Translations under genes and position numbers: made by a program
Shown: positions 47,963 through 57,089 of the stretch, piece after piece
Position numbering within the stretch: position 1 is the first letter of the stretch
Layout of the letters: each line of letters opens with the position of its first letter
From: Flavobacterium sp. NRK1
Lineage (GTDB): Bacteria; Bacteroidota; Bacteroidia; Flavobacteriales; Flavobacteriaceae
Direction of reading: 5' to 3'
DNA: 64,000 nucleotides
Assembly (NCBI RefSeq): GCF_024054175.1
Contig: NZ_JAMXLA010000001.1
Location: 3,318,140-3,382,139, forward strand
The notes under the pieces: generated by a model
What the model saw: the letters and a program-made list of their open reading frames with translations, nothing else
What the model was told of the DNA's origin: nothing
The model's database searches: none

Positions 47963-47985
47963 ATTTTTATTCTATAAGAAATATA

Positions 47986-48822
47986 TTATTTACCAGTTTG
48001 GTTTTTCATTTCTTTTTCAATCATATCGTAGAACTGATCTATTTTTGGTAGAACAAGAATTCTTGTTCTTCTGTTTGTGGCTCTGCCTTCAGCAGTATCA
48101 TTTGACGTAAGCGGAATATATTCACCACGACCTGATGCTACTAAACGTTTAGGATCGATACCAAAATCATTCTGAAGAATTCTAACAATAGAAGTGGCAC
48201 GTTTAACGCTTAGATCCCAGTTATCCTGTAACACAGGGTTTTTAATAGGCACATTATCAGTATGTCCTTCAACCATACACTCAAAATCAGGCTTGTCTTT
48301 TACAATTTTAGCAACTTTGCCTAAAATTTCTTTAGCTCTGTCGCTTACCTGATAGCTGCCGCTCTTAAACAGAAGTTTATCAGCTATAGAAATGTAAACC
48401 ACACCTTTCTCTACATTAACTTCAATATCCGGATCATTAACACCTACTGCTCTCTTAATACTTGTAACAAGTGCAAGAGTTACAGAATCCTTACGTGTAA
48501 GTGCGTCCTGAAGCCTTGAGATCTTTAGATCTTTTTCTTTAAGGCTTTCTAAAGATTTCTCTATTGTAGCCGCTCCTTTAGAGGTTAAAGTGGCAAGATT
48601 GTCTTTTGTACTAATAAGGTCTGTATTCGTTTTTCTTAAGTCATCCAGATTACGGGCCATTGCATCTCTTTCAGCAAGGCATGTATTAAGCTTAATAGTA
48701 GCACTATTTAGCAAATCCTGGATCTCTTTGTTTTTAGCTTCCAGCTCGGCAATCTTCTTTTTAGAACCGCAGGAAGTCAGCGTCATAGCTGCTAAGGTAA
48801 GTACTAGAATGGCTCTTTTCAT
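47986..48822 (-). CDS. OmpA-family peptidoglycan-binding lipoprotein
   Basis: A 278-residue envelope lipoprotein. The start was set at MKRAILVLTLAAMTLTSC, whose lipobox LTSC places the acylated Cys at residue 18; an ATG 9 bases upstream is also possible. A coiled coil of about 90 residues (KKIAELEAKNKEIQDLLNS onward) is followed by a C-terminal OmpA domain. That domain carries MVEGHTDNVPI, LSVKRATSIVRIL, ASGRGEYIP and TNRRTRI, with the Asp and Arg expected to hold peptidoglycan diaminopimelate. It probably tethers the outer membrane to the cell wall. Its own terminator follows. Confidence 0.92.
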   Translation of the reverse strand: MKRAILVLTLAAMTLTSCGSKKKIAELEAKNKEIQDLLNSATIKLNTCLAERDAMARNLDDLRKTNTDLISTKDNLATLTSKGAATIEKSLESLKEKDLKISRLQDALTRKDSVTLALVTSIKRAVGVNDPDIEVNVEKGVVYISIADKLLFKSGSYQVSDRAKEILGKVAKIVKDKPDFECMVEGHTDNVPIKNPVLQDNWDLSVKRATSIVRILQNDFGIDPKRLVASGRGEYIPLTSNDTAEGRATNRRTRILVLPKIDQFYDMIEKEMKNQTGK

Positions 48823-48885
48823 AAAAGTCAAATTTAAATTTCTAACAAAATTAAGGATTAATTAAAAAAACGGTTACAGTTTTGT

Positions 48886-49893
48886 CTATAAACTATTGTT
48901 AAATTTTGAATCAAATATCCTGCCTTTTTTTACAAAATACAAGTAAACAATACTCTTTACTTTATAGTAATTCTTATATTTCTTTGACTCTCTTTTATTT
49001 AGAAAATAAAAAAGTTTTAAATAAAAATAAAAATGTGCTTTTAGTACTGCCCAAAAGTGTAAAAACTGGCCTTGAGACACAAATTTAATACCTGCGAGGC
49101 CATCTTGCCAAAGCCTTACAAATAGTACCGGAAACAATTTGCCTGCTGGTAAATTCTTAAGCATCATCCATAATGAGTTCCTGAAATTCAAAAAGGTTTT
49201 TCGAGGATTGCTATTAGCAAGAGTAGCTCCTCCAACATGATAAATTACAGACTCGCTGCAAAAACGGACTTTATAATTTTTATTAAACGCCCGCCAGCAT
49301 AAATCAATTTCTTCCTGATGTGCAAAGAAATCTTCATCAAACCCTCGCAATTCCCTATAAACATCTTTGCGTATAAAAAAACAGGCACCAGACGCCCAGA
49401 ATATTTCACTTGTGTCATCGTACTGTCCCCTATCCTCTTCGATAGTTTCAAAAATACGGCCCCTGCAAAAAGGAAAACCATATTTATCTATAAATCCACC
49501 TGCCGCACCTGCATATTCAAAACATGTTTTATTTTTGTAATCAAGAATCTTTGGCTGAACTATAGCTGTTTCACTATCTTTTTCAAATAGTTCTATTACT
49601 GGTTCCAGCCATCCTTCTGTAACTTCAACATCAGAGTTTACCAAAGCATATATATCTTCTTCAACAAAAGCGAGCGATTCGTTATAACCTTTAGCATAAC
49701 CAAAATTGCTGGTGTTTTCTATTATTTTTATATCAGGATAATTTTTACGGATAAAAGCAACAGAATCATCAGTAGATGCATTATCAGCTACATAGATTTC
49801 AGCCTCGGGAGAATATTTGGTAACAGATGGTAAAAACTTTTCAAGAAGGGCTTTTCCGTTCCAGTTTAAAATTACAACAGCTATGTTTTTCAT
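48886..49893 (-). CDS. GT2-family glycosyltransferase
   Basis: A 335-residue family 2 glycosyltransferase of the rhamnosyltransferase type, likely acting at the inner face of the cytoplasmic membrane on a polysaccharide or glycolipid. The GT-A fold is shown by VVILNWNGKALLEKFLPS, VADNASTDDSV and the metal-binding ALVNSDVEV (DxD-like). The acceptor/catalytic region is FDEDFFAHQEEIDLCWRA (ED-type base). The last 70 residues are rich in aromatic and basic residues with a hydrophobic segment. Its start overlaps the end of the HSDR_N-like gene by 4 bases. Confidence 0.91.
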   Translation of the reverse strand: MKNIAVVILNWNGKALLEKFLPSVTKYSPEAEIYVADNASTDDSVAFIRKNYPDIKIIENTSNFGYAKGYNESLAFVEEDIYALVNSDVEVTEGWLEPVIELFEKDSETAIVQPKILDYKNKTCFEYAGAAGGFIDKYGFPFCRGRIFETIEEDRGQYDDTSEIFWASGACFFIRKDVYRELRGFDEDFFAHQEEIDLCWRAFNKNYKVRFCSESVIYHVGGATLANSNPRKTFLNFRNSLWMMLKNLPAGKLFPVLFVRLWQDGLAGIKFVSQGQFLHFWAVLKAHFYFYLKLFYFLNKRESKKYKNYYKVKSIVYLYFVKKGRIFDSKFNNSL

Positions 49894-50342
49894 AGATTGG
49901 GTGTATATACGGGCAGGTCTTCCAGAAAAAAATATTTTTCCTGTTCATAGTCCATTTGGCAAAAATAATGATTTAGACCATTTGTAACCATCATATGCAC
50001 TGCATTTAATGACATATTATAACGTGCTATCTGATCAAAAGTATTTTGTGATATCGCAACTGCCGGAGCTTTACATTCAACCAGCAAAAAAATACTCCCG
50101 TCAGGATTAAAGATCACTACGTCATAACGTTTAATCAATCCATTGATTTTAATTATTTTCTCTACATTAATATAAGATTTTGGGTAGTTTTTTTCTTCTA
50201 AAAGATATCTCACTACATGTTGGCGTACCCATTCTTCGGGAGTAAGTATGATAAATTTTTTACGTATCTCATCAAAAATAGCGACCTTATTTTCACTATT
50301 TTTGAATCGGAATGTATAGTTTTTAAAGTTTAGCTTCTGCAT
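49890..50342 (-). CDS. HSDR_N-type PD-(D/E)xK nuclease-like protein
   Basis: A 150-residue stand-alone domain like the N-terminus of type I restriction R subunits (HSDR_N_2). The nuclease-fold core can be traced: TPEEWVRQHVVRYLLEE, a metal-binding Asp in RYDVVIFN and the E-x-K in LLVECKAP, followed by a conserved Gln/Tyr helix (ISQNTFDQIARYN). No helicase, methylase or specificity gene is adjacent, so it is not a restriction system; such solitary genes are common in Bacteroidota. A TAAATTTG element at 50347-50354 ends 4 bases before the ATG, implying an almost leaderless mRNA. Confidence 0.88.
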   Translation of the reverse strand: MQKLNFKNYTFRFKNSENKVAIFDEIRKKFIILTPEEWVRQHVVRYLLEEKNYPKSYINVEKIIKINGLIKRYDVVIFNPDGSIFLLVECKAPAVAISQNTFDQIARYNMSLNAVHMMVTNGLNHYFCQMDYEQEKYFFLEDLPVYTPNL

Positions 50343-50346
50343 TTGG

Positions 50347-50354
50347 CAAATTTA
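50347..50354 (-). promoter_or_regulatory. -7 element directly before the HSDR_N-like gene
   Basis: TAAATTTG on the minus strand, an exact TAnnTTTG, 4 bases from the ATG. If used, transcription starts at or next to the A of the start codon. Confidence 0.4.
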
Positions 50355-50400
50355 CTTTTTTTCGGCTGTATATAATTCATTTCATTTAAATACCACTATT

Positions 50401-51405
50401 TTGGACGAAGTTATAAAGATTGTAAACGAAATAAAACAGGGCAATATTAAGCCCATTTATTTTTTTATGGGAGAAGAACCTTATTATATAGACCGGTTAA
50501 CGGAATATATAGAGGACAATGTTCTTACTGAAGATGAAAAAGGCTTTAACCAAATGGTATTGTATGGAAAAGATGTATCAATAGAAGATGTGATATCAAA
50601 TGCTAAACGATATCCGATGATGTCAGACAGGCAGGTAGTTATTGTTAAGGAAGCCCAGGAACTTTCACGCACCATTGAAAAACTGGAGAGTTATGCCGAA
50701 AATCCACAACTTTCAACTGTTTTAGTTTTCGCTTATAAATATAAAACCCTTGATAAGCGTAAAAAAGTTACCAAACTACTGGAAAAAAAAGGTGTAGTTT
50801 TTGAAAGTAAAAAAATGTATGACAATCAGGTAGCAGACTGGATAAAGCGCATACTGCAGGGAAAAAATTATACTATAGAACCTAAAGCTGCGGCAATGCT
50901 TGTAGAGTTTTTAGGCAACGATCTGAGTAAAATAAATAATGAACTTGATAAGTTAACAATAATATTACCCAAAGGCAGTACTATAACTCCGAAAACTATT
51001 GAGGATAATATAGGTATAAGCAAAGATTACAATGTATTTGAATTACGCAAATCAATTGGCGAAAGAGATCAGTTGAAAGCATACAAAATTGCCGATTATT
51101 TTTCTCAAAATCCAAAAGACAACCCATTAGTCATGACAACCGGCCTTGTATTTGGATTTTTTATCCAGTTATTACAATATCATGGGCTTAAGGACAAAAA
51201 TCCTTCAAACGTTGCAAAAACTTTGAAAGTAAATCCTTATTTTTTAAAGGATTATGATATTGCACTTCGAAACTATCCTATGAAAAAAGTTAGTGCCATT
51301 ATAGCAGCCCTAAGGGATATTGATGTTAAAAGTAAAGGCGTAGGTTCCAATTCAATATCACAACATGACTTATTAAAAGAGATGCTGGTAAAGATTTTTA
51401 ATTAA
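50401..51405 (+). CDS. holA: DNA polymerase III subunit delta
   Basis: Clamp-loader subunit that opens the sliding clamp; works with DnaX and delta-prime. The 334-residue chain starts at TTG (50401), giving MDEVIKIVNEIKQGNIKPIYFFMGEEPYYIDRL, the expected N-terminus; no ATG fits better. Domain I lacks a P-loop, as in the family. Typical blocks are KRYPMMSDRQVVIVKEAQ, LVFAYKYKTLDKRKK, LVEFLGNDLSKINNELDKL and the C-terminal collar helices NPYFLKDYDIALRNYP. It is divergent from the HSDR_N-like gene. Confidence 0.93.
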   Translation: MDEVIKIVNEIKQGNIKPIYFFMGEEPYYIDRLTEYIEDNVLTEDEKGFNQMVLYGKDVSIEDVISNAKRYPMMSDRQVVIVKEAQELSRTIEKLESYAENPQLSTVLVFAYKYKTLDKRKKVTKLLEKKGVVFESKKMYDNQVADWIKRILQGKNYTIEPKAAAMLVEFLGNDLSKINNELDKLTIILPKGSTITPKTIEDNIGISKDYNVFELRKSIGERDQLKAYKIADYFSQNPKDNPLVMTTGLVFGFFIQLLQYHGLKDKNPSNVAKTLKVNPYFLKDYDIALRNYPMKKVSAIIAALRDIDVKSKGVGSNSISQHDLLKEMLVKIFN

Positions 51406-51452
51406 CCTTTTTAATCACGATATTTGTTAGCTAAAATTTGAATGAACAAATG

Positions 51453-51632
51453 GGAATGAATAAAAATACTATTTTAGGATGGGCAACATTTATAATGATA
51501 CTTATGGGCTTCTTATTAATTGGACTTGGTGCCTTCCGTTATAATGATATAGCCGGCTGGGGATTTGCCGCCGTTGGAATAGGTTTTTTTGCCATTGCAT
51601 GGGTGTTTAGCGCTTTAAAAGGCAGGGTTTAA
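51453..51632 (+). CDS. Small two-TM membrane protein (CAL67264 family-like)
   Basis: A 59-residue protein when started at the ATG at 51453 (MNKNTILGWATF); an in-frame TTG at 51438 and an ATG at 51447 are alternatives. It has two hydrophobic helices (about 5-25 and 31-52) joined by a short FRYNDIAGW loop and a basic LKGRV end. I recall it as the CAL67264 family, restricted to Flavobacteriaceae. It lies 47 bases after holA and may be co-transcribed. Function is unknown. Confidence 0.75.
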   Translation, partial: GMNKNTILGWATFIMILMGFLLIGLGAFRYNDIAGWGFAAVGIGFFAIAWVFSALKGRV

Positions 51633-51704
51633 CTCCATTAGTACAAAACTCAAAATCTTTTCATTATAATAATCTAAACGTATAACTCATTAAGCTTTTA
51701 TCAT

Positions 51705-53774
51705 ATGGCCAAGATTAAATATCCTATCCCCGAAAATGAAAAAGAAAGAGTAAAAGCCTTACATCGTTATAATATTTTAGATACACTTCCGGAACAGGAG
51801 TTTGATGATATAGCAAAGCTAGCTTCTTTTATTTGCAAAGTACCTATTGCACACGTATCCTTTGTTGACGAAAACAGACAATGGTTTAAATCAAAAATAG
51901 GACTTGATATTTATGATATGCCACGAGAGGAAACTTTTTGTCAGTATGCCATTATGGATACTAAAATGCTGGAAGTTCCTAATGCTGCCGAACATGAGAT
52001 GTTTAAAAATCATCCTCATGTTACAGGAGATTTTCATATACGATTTTATGCAGGTGTGCCTTTAACAACCCCTGACGGATTTAATGTTGGTACATTATGT
52101 GTTGTTGATACTGAACCTAAAACTATAACCGATGAGCAGCGTATGGTACTTTCTACGCTAGCAAAACATGTAATAGTTCAGCTTGAGCTCAGAATCAAAA
52201 ATTATGATTTAAAATCGGAAGTAGAAAGGCTTGCTTTAAAAGAGCTTGAAGCTGTAAGCCATGAGCTTGAAAGCTATAAACTGGCTTTAGATCAAACATC
52301 CGGTGTAGTGGTTTTTGATAAAGCCGGTATTGTGAGTTTTGTAAATGATAATACAGAAGCCATTTCTAAATATCAAAAAGAAGAATTAATAGGTCAACAT
52401 ATTAAACAAATAAATGCTGCTTATACCAGCGAATATGTATTTGACGATTTATGGAAAACCATAAGTTCAGGTAGAATATGGCATAACGAAATTAAAAACG
52501 AAGCCAAAGACGGGACCTTCTACTGGACAGATACTGTAATTGTACCCATACCTGATAAAACTGACAGCCCTTACAAATATGTTGAAATTAAAACCGACAT
52601 AACTAATCGGAAGGAAGTTGAACAGGAATTAATTAAAGCAAAGGAAATTGCCGAAAAAGCAGTATTTACTAAAGATAGTTTTCTTGCTAATATGAGTCAT
52701 GAAATAAGGACTCCAATGAATGCAATTGTAGGGTTTGCCGATTTACTTGAGCAAACTGCTTTGACAGTACAGCAAAAAGACTACATAAAAAATGTAAAAA
52801 CTGCGGGAGACAATCTTTTAGTGATTATTAATGATATACTTGATCTTTCTAAAATTGAATCTGGAAAACTAACTATAGGCTCTGCCCCATTCAGTTTAAA
52901 AGATACAATGACACAGCTGTATAACTTGCTGAAAGTTAAAGCAGACGAGAAAAATTTAAAGTTCAGTTTAACTATTGATTCTGATGCACCTGATTATGTG
53001 ATGGGAGATAAAGGGAGGATAAATCAGATATTGCTAAACTTAACGGGGAACGCTATAAAATTTACCGAAAACGGAGAAATAAAAATCACTGTAAAAAAAA
53101 TAGCAGATTCAGCACAAAATCATACTATAAAATTTTCTGTAAAAGATTCAGGTATAGGAATACCGGTTGAAAAACTTGATACTATTTTTGAGCGGTTTAC
53201 ACAGGCAGAAGAGAGTACTACCAGAAAATTTGGCGGTACCGGATTAGGACTAAGTATTGTAAAACAACTTGTAGAATTGATGCAAGGTGAGATTAATGTA
53301 AAAAGTAAATTAGGTGAAGGTTCTGAATTTAATTTTACAGTTGACTTTTTAAAAGCTAATAATACTGCTAAACAAATTATAGATGCTGCTTCAAATTCTC
53401 ACAATATAAGAGAACTTAATATTCTATTATGTGAAGACAATCCTTTAAATCAGCATTTAGCAAAAAATATAATAAAAGGTTTTGGATTTACAGTTGATGT
53501 TGCTGAAAATGGAGAAAAAGGTCTGGATCTATTAGCTAAAAATAAATATGATATTATTCTTATGGACCTTCAAATGCCTGTAATGGACGGATATCAAACT
53601 ACAACCTATATTAGGAATGAGATTAAATCCGATATTCCTATTATTGCCATTACCGCCCACTGTTTGATAGGTGAAGAGCAGAAATGTTTAGATCTTGGCA
53701 TGAATGCTTATATGTCAAAACCTTTTAAAAGGGAAGAATTATTAAACCAAATTCAGGGATTAATCAAAAGATAA
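51705..53774 (+). CDS. Hybrid sensor histidine kinase / response regulator (GAF-PAS-HisKA-HATPase-REC)
   Basis: A 689-residue soluble two-component protein. Domain order: GAF (about 25-165, with FDDIAKLASFICKVPIAHVSFVDE and REETFCQYAI); short coiled coil; PAS/PAC (about 190-300, with FWYWTDT-like GTFYWTDTVIVPIPD); HisKA with phospho-acceptor His332 in NMSHEIRTPMNAIVG; HATPase_c with N-box NLTGNAIKFTENG, DSGIGIP and FGGTGLGLSIV; and REC (about 570-689) with CEDNPLN, phospho-acceptor Asp621 in ILMDLQMPVMDG and the late Lys in YMSKPFKR. There is no TM segment, so it senses a cytoplasmic signal. No separate output regulator is adjacent; its target is unknown. Confidence 0.94.
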   Translation: MAKIKYPIPENEKERVKALHRYNILDTLPEQEFDDIAKLASFICKVPIAHVSFVDENRQWFKSKIGLDIYDMPREETFCQYAIMDTKMLEVPNAAEHEMFKNHPHVTGDFHIRFYAGVPLTTPDGFNVGTLCVVDTEPKTITDEQRMVLSTLAKHVIVQLELRIKNYDLKSEVERLALKELEAVSHELESYKLALDQTSGVVVFDKAGIVSFVNDNTEAISKYQKEELIGQHIKQINAAYTSEYVFDDLWKTISSGRIWHNEIKNEAKDGTFYWTDTVIVPIPDKTDSPYKYVEIKTDITNRKEVEQELIKAKEIAEKAVFTKDSFLANMSHEIRTPMNAIVGFADLLEQTALTVQQKDYIKNVKTAGDNLLVIINDILDLSKIESGKLTIGSAPFSLKDTMTQLYNLLKVKADEKNLKFSLTIDSDAPDYVMGDKGRINQILLNLTGNAIKFTENGEIKITVKKIADSAQNHTIKFSVKDSGIGIPVEKLDTIFERFTQAEESTTRKFGGTGLGLSIVKQLVELMQGEINVKSKLGEGSEFNFTVDFLKANNTAKQIIDAASNSHNIRELNILLCEDNPLNQHLAKNIIKGFGFTVDVAENGEKGLDLLAKNKYDIILMDLQMPVMDGYQTTTYIRNEIKSDIPIIAITAHCLIGEEQKCLDLGMNAYMSKPFKREELLNQIQGLIKR

Positions 53775-53799
53775 GACTTTGAAGTATCAGCACTAATAG

Positions 53800-53829
53800 T
53801 TGATATTTTTTATTATTGAATTATATTTG
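53800..53829 (+). promoter_or_regulatory. Complete Bacteroidota promoter for ettA
   Basis: TTG (53800-53802), a 19-base spacer, then TATATTTG (53822-53829): both -33 and -7 elements at the expected spacing. The ATG lies 80 bases downstream, so this mRNA has a longer leader than most here. It is the best promoter match in the window. Confidence 0.68.
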
Positions 53830-53909
53830 TAATCCTAATTTATTCAGCAAGTTATATTAATAAACAGTCATATATTGATAAAAAATAAAATTAAATAAAT
53901 CAAAATTAA

Positions 53910-55604
53910 ATGTCAGACGATAAGAAAGTAATATTTTCAATGTCCCGCGTAGGAAAAACATTTCCCGGGGCTCAAAAACCAGTATTAAAAGATATCTATC
54001 TTAGTTTTTTCTATGGTGCTAAAATTGGTATTCTGGGTCTTAATGGTTCCGGTAAATCATCATTATTAAAAATTATTGCAGGTGTAGATAAAAACTATCA
54101 GGGCGATGTTGTTTTTGCTCCTGGATATTCTGTAGGATACTTAGAGCAGGAACCACAACTTGATGAGAATAAAACTGTAATTGAAGTTGTTCGTGAAGGA
54201 GTTGCTGAAACAGTAGCTTTACTGGATGAATTTAATAAAATCAACGATAGTTTCGGAGATCCTGAAGTATATGAAGATGCTGATAAAATGCAGAAGCTTA
54301 TGGATCGTCAGGCCGAACTTCAGGACAAAATCGATGCTTCGGGGGCATGGGAACTGGACACCAAACTGGAAATAGCAATGGATGCTTTGCGTACGCCTGA
54401 GCCTGATACCCCAATTAAAGTGCTTTCAGGTGGTGAAAAAAGACGTGTTGCATTATGCCGTTTACTATTACAGCAGCCTGATGTGTTACTACTGGATGAG
54501 CCAACTAACCACCTTGATGCAGAAAGTGTATTGTGGTTAGAACAGCACCTTCAGCATTATGCAGGTACTGTAATTGCCGTAACTCACGACCGTTATTTCC
54601 TTGATAATGTTGCAGGTTGGATCCTTGAACTTGACCGTGGCGAAGGTATTCCATGGAAAGGCAATTATTCTTCATGGCTTGATCAGAAAGCCAAGCGATT
54701 AGAACAGGAGGAAAAAACAGCTTCTAAACGCAGAAAAACACTTGAACGCGAACTTGACTGGGTTAGACAGGGAGCTAAAGGCCGACAGACTAAACAAAAA
54801 GCCCGTCTGCAAAATTATGACAGGTTATTAAATGAAGATCAGAAAGAGCTTGACGAAAAACTTGAAATATATATCCCTAATGGTCCAAGGCTTGGTACTA
54901 ATGTTATTGAAGCCAAAGGTGTTGCCAAAGGATATGGAGATAAGTTATTATATGACAATCTTAACTTTACCCTGCCTCAGGCCGGTATAGTTGGAATTAT
55001 AGGCCCTAACGGTGCAGGTAAAACAACTATTTTCAGAATGATTATGGGTGAGGAAACTCCAGATGCCGGAGAATTTAAAGTTGGAGAAACCGTTAAAATA
55101 GCTTATGTAGACCAATCGCACTCAAACATTAATCCTGAGAAGTCAATATGGGAAAACTTTTGTGACGGACAGGAACTTATAATGATGGGTGGCAGGCAGG
55201 TTAACTCACGTGCTTATTTAAGCAGGTTTAACTTCAGCGGCAGCGACCAGAATAAAAAAGTAGCTACGCTTTCAGGAGGAGAACGTAACAGGCTTCACTT
55301 AGCCATTACCTTAAAGGAAGAAGGAAACGTATTATTACTGGATGAGCCTACAAATGATCTTGATATTAATACATTACGTGCTCTTGAAGAAGGTTTAGAT
55401 AATTTTGCAGGTTGTGCAGTGGTAATTTCCCACGACAGATGGTTCCTTGACAGGGTGTGTACACACATTCTTGCATTTGAAGGAAATTCTGAAGTATATT
55501 TCTTTGAAGGAAGCTTCTCAGAATACGAAGAGAATAAGAAAAAACGTCTTGGAGGTGATCTAACTCCTAAACGAATAAAATACAAAAAGCTGATAAGAGG
55601 CTAA
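53910..55604 (+). CDS. ettA: Energy-dependent translational throttle protein EttA (ABC-F)
   Basis: ABC-F ATPase that binds the ribosomal E site and gates the first steps of elongation according to ATP level. The 564-residue chain begins with VIFSMSRVGKTFPGAQKPVLKDI, typical of EttA. NBD1 has Walker A GLNGSGKSS, signature LSGGEKRR and Walker [11 protein letters not shown]. The P-site linker is basic and helical (KAKRLEQEEKTASKRRKTLERELDWVRQ...). NBD2 has GPNGAGKTT, LSGGERNR and [10 protein letters not shown]. Both ATP sites look intact, in contrast to the ABC-F protein at 33.9-35.5 kb. A terminator follows 6 bases after the stop. Confidence 0.96.
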   Translation: MSDDKKVIFSMSRVGKTFPGAQKPVLKDIYLSFFYGAKIGILGLNGSGKSSLLKIIAGVDKNYQGDVVFAPGYSVGYLEQEPQLDENKTVIEVVREGVAETVALLDEFNKINDSFGDPEVYEDADKMQKLMDRQAELQDKIDASGAWELDTKLEIAMDALRTPEPDTPIKVLSGGEKRRVALCRLLLQQPDVLLLDEPTNHLDAESVLWLEQHLQHYAGTVIAVTHDRYFLDNVAGWILELDRGEGIPWKGNYSSWLDQKAKRLEQEEKTASKRRKTLERELDWVRQGAKGRQTKQKARLQNYDRLLNEDQKELDEKLEIYIPNGPRLGTNVIEAKGVAKGYGDKLLYDNLNFTLPQAGIVGIIGPNGAGKTTIFRMIMGEETPDAGEFKVGETVKIAYVDQSHSNINPEKSIWENFCDGQELIMMGGRQVNSRAYLSRFNFSGSDQNKKVATLSGGERNRLHLAITLKEEGNVLLLDEPTNDLDINTLRALEEGLDNFAGCAVVISHDRWFLDRVCTHILAFEGNSEVYFFEGSFSEYEENKKKRLGGDLTPKRIKYKKLIRG

Positions 55605-55610
55605 AAAATA

Positions 55611-55637
55611 AATCCCGCCTGAGAGCGGGATTTTTTA
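55611..55637 (+). terminator. Terminator after ettA
   Basis: AATCCCGC (55611-55618) pairs with GCGGGATT (55625-55632), 6-base loop, followed by a run of T. Confidence 0.85.
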
Positions 55638-55680
55638 TATCAACAACAGAAGTTATACGCTTACAGTTAAGATGTCTTAA

Positions 55681-55712
55681 AACAAAGAAAATCCCGCTCA
55701 GGCGGGATTTTC
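55681..55712 (-). terminator. Terminator after the OmpA porin gene
   Basis: GAAAATCCCGC (55687-55697) pairs with GCGGGATTTTC (55702-55712) around TCAG; the A-rich left flank is the U-rich tail on the minus strand. Its core ATCCCGC/GCGGGAT is the same as in the ettA terminator 70 bases away. Confidence 0.82.
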
Positions 55713-55732
55713 AATTTATATTTACTATGTAA

Positions 55733-56995
55733 TTATTGCTTAATAATAAATGTTACTCTTCTAACAACCTGGCGAGCCTGTTTGTTATTTTTATTTACTG
55801 AAGCATCTTCTCCATTACCGATAATATTAAGTCTTGAAGCATCTATACCAGAATCAACAAGTATTTTCTTAACATTTTCAGCTCTTCTTTGAGAAAGTGC
55901 CTTGTTGTAATCGCTATTTCCAATCTCATCAGCATAACCAATAACATCAGCACTAGCAGAAGGGTTATTTTTCAGATATTTAGCTAAGAAGTTAATTCCT
56001 GAAGTTGACTGTGCATTCGGCATATCTTTATTAAAGTCAAAGTAAACATTTACATAACCTTCATTAATAAGCTCTTTAACATCAGTACCACCACCCATAT
56101 TTTGGACAATTTCTTTATTTTTAGCATCTATATAAGATTCTAATTCGTCTGGCACACCATTATTGTTATTATCTATTGCTCTACCTTTAGTATCCACAGC
56201 AACACCTGTAGTTGAGTTAGGCTCAGCATCTAAATAATCAGGTACACCATCTTTGTCTGTATCATTCATCATTGTTTCAACAGATCCGATTCTGTCTTCT
56301 AATGCAGCTAACTCATCAGATTTAACATCCGTAGTCCAGTCAGCATGTTTTTCATGGCCTCCTAAATAGAACGTCAAACCAAGAGTACCATTAAGTACTA
56401 CTCCGTCAAAAGTTCTGTTATTTTGGCTCATACCATCAAAATTCCAGTTTTGGAATCCATTAGCAATACCTGTAACATCTCCTGTTAACACGATGTGATC
56501 TGATAGTTTTAACTGAGCTGTAAAACCACCTATAAGGTTAGCTCCCCAGTCTTCTCCGTCAAATCCATTATCACTTTGCAGCTGGTACACACCTCCACCG
56601 GCGTGCGCTAATAAACCTATTACACTTGTCCAGTCTTCAAAATTTAATACTCTTCCAAGGTTTACTACACCCTGGATATCTCCTCTAAGGTAAGTACTTT
56701 CAAACTCTGGGCTGTCATCATTGTTTTCAAATTTGTTATAACCAAAATCAAGTTTCAAACCAAATTTGTTGTTAAACATGTACCTTGTTCCAAGATCTAC
56801 TGTAAAAAAGTTTACACGATCTGTACGATACCCCGGTGTAAAAGTCCTAAAAGGCTTGTTTGCACCACCGCTTACTTCAATAGACCATTTATTAAAGTCA
56901 TTGTTATCGGTGGCTACATTTTCCTGCATATCCTGCGCTTTTAAATTTGCCGATGTAAGGCAAACAAATAATAAGGGGAGTGCAATTTTCTTCAT
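55733..56995 (-). CDS. OmpA-family outer-membrane protein (barrel, TSP3 repeats, OmpA domain)
   Basis: A 420-residue major-porin-like outer-membrane protein. The start was set at MKKIALPLLFVCLTSANLKAQ, a standard signal peptide; a longer open frame would run upstream into the divergent promoter region and is rejected. An N-terminal barrel domain (about 30-215; WSIEVSGGANKP, FGLKLDFGYNKF) is followed by acidic calcium-binding-like repeats (DTDKDGVPDYLD, DNNNNGVPDELE). A C-terminal OmpA domain follows (VNVYFDFNKDMP, VIGYADEIG, LSQRRAENVKKIL, RQVVRRV). It would anchor the outer membrane to peptidoglycan and form a small pore. The gene is monocistronic with its own terminator. Confidence 0.94.
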   Translation of the reverse strand: MKKIALPLLFVCLTSANLKAQDMQENVATDNNDFNKWSIEVSGGANKPFRTFTPGYRTDRVNFFTVDLGTRYMFNNKFGLKLDFGYNKFENNDDSPEFESTYLRGDIQGVVNLGRVLNFEDWTSVIGLLAHAGGGVYQLQSDNGFDGEDWGANLIGGFTAQLKLSDHIVLTGDVTGIANGFQNWNFDGMSQNNRTFDGVVLNGTLGLTFYLGGHEKHADWTTDVKSDELAALEDRIGSVETMMNDTDKDGVPDYLDAEPNSTTGVAVDTKGRAIDNNNNGVPDELESYIDAKNKEIVQNMGGGTDVKELINEGYVNVYFDFNKDMPNAQSTSGINFLAKYLKNNPSASADVIGYADEIGNSDYNKALSQRRAENVKKILVDSGIDASRLNIIGNGEDASVNKNNKQARQVVRRVTFIIKQ

Positions 56996-57089
56996 AATAT
57001 TGGCTATTGTTTTTGTTGAATTATTTTGTAAAAGTAGTAATTTAGAAAAACTAAAAAAACGCCTTAAATAAAGGAAAAACATTGCTATC

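Noticed and set aside
49890-50342. Type I restriction-modification remnant
   Set aside because: The domain is complete on its own with a normal start and stop, and no hsdM, hsdS or helicase sequence is present on either side.
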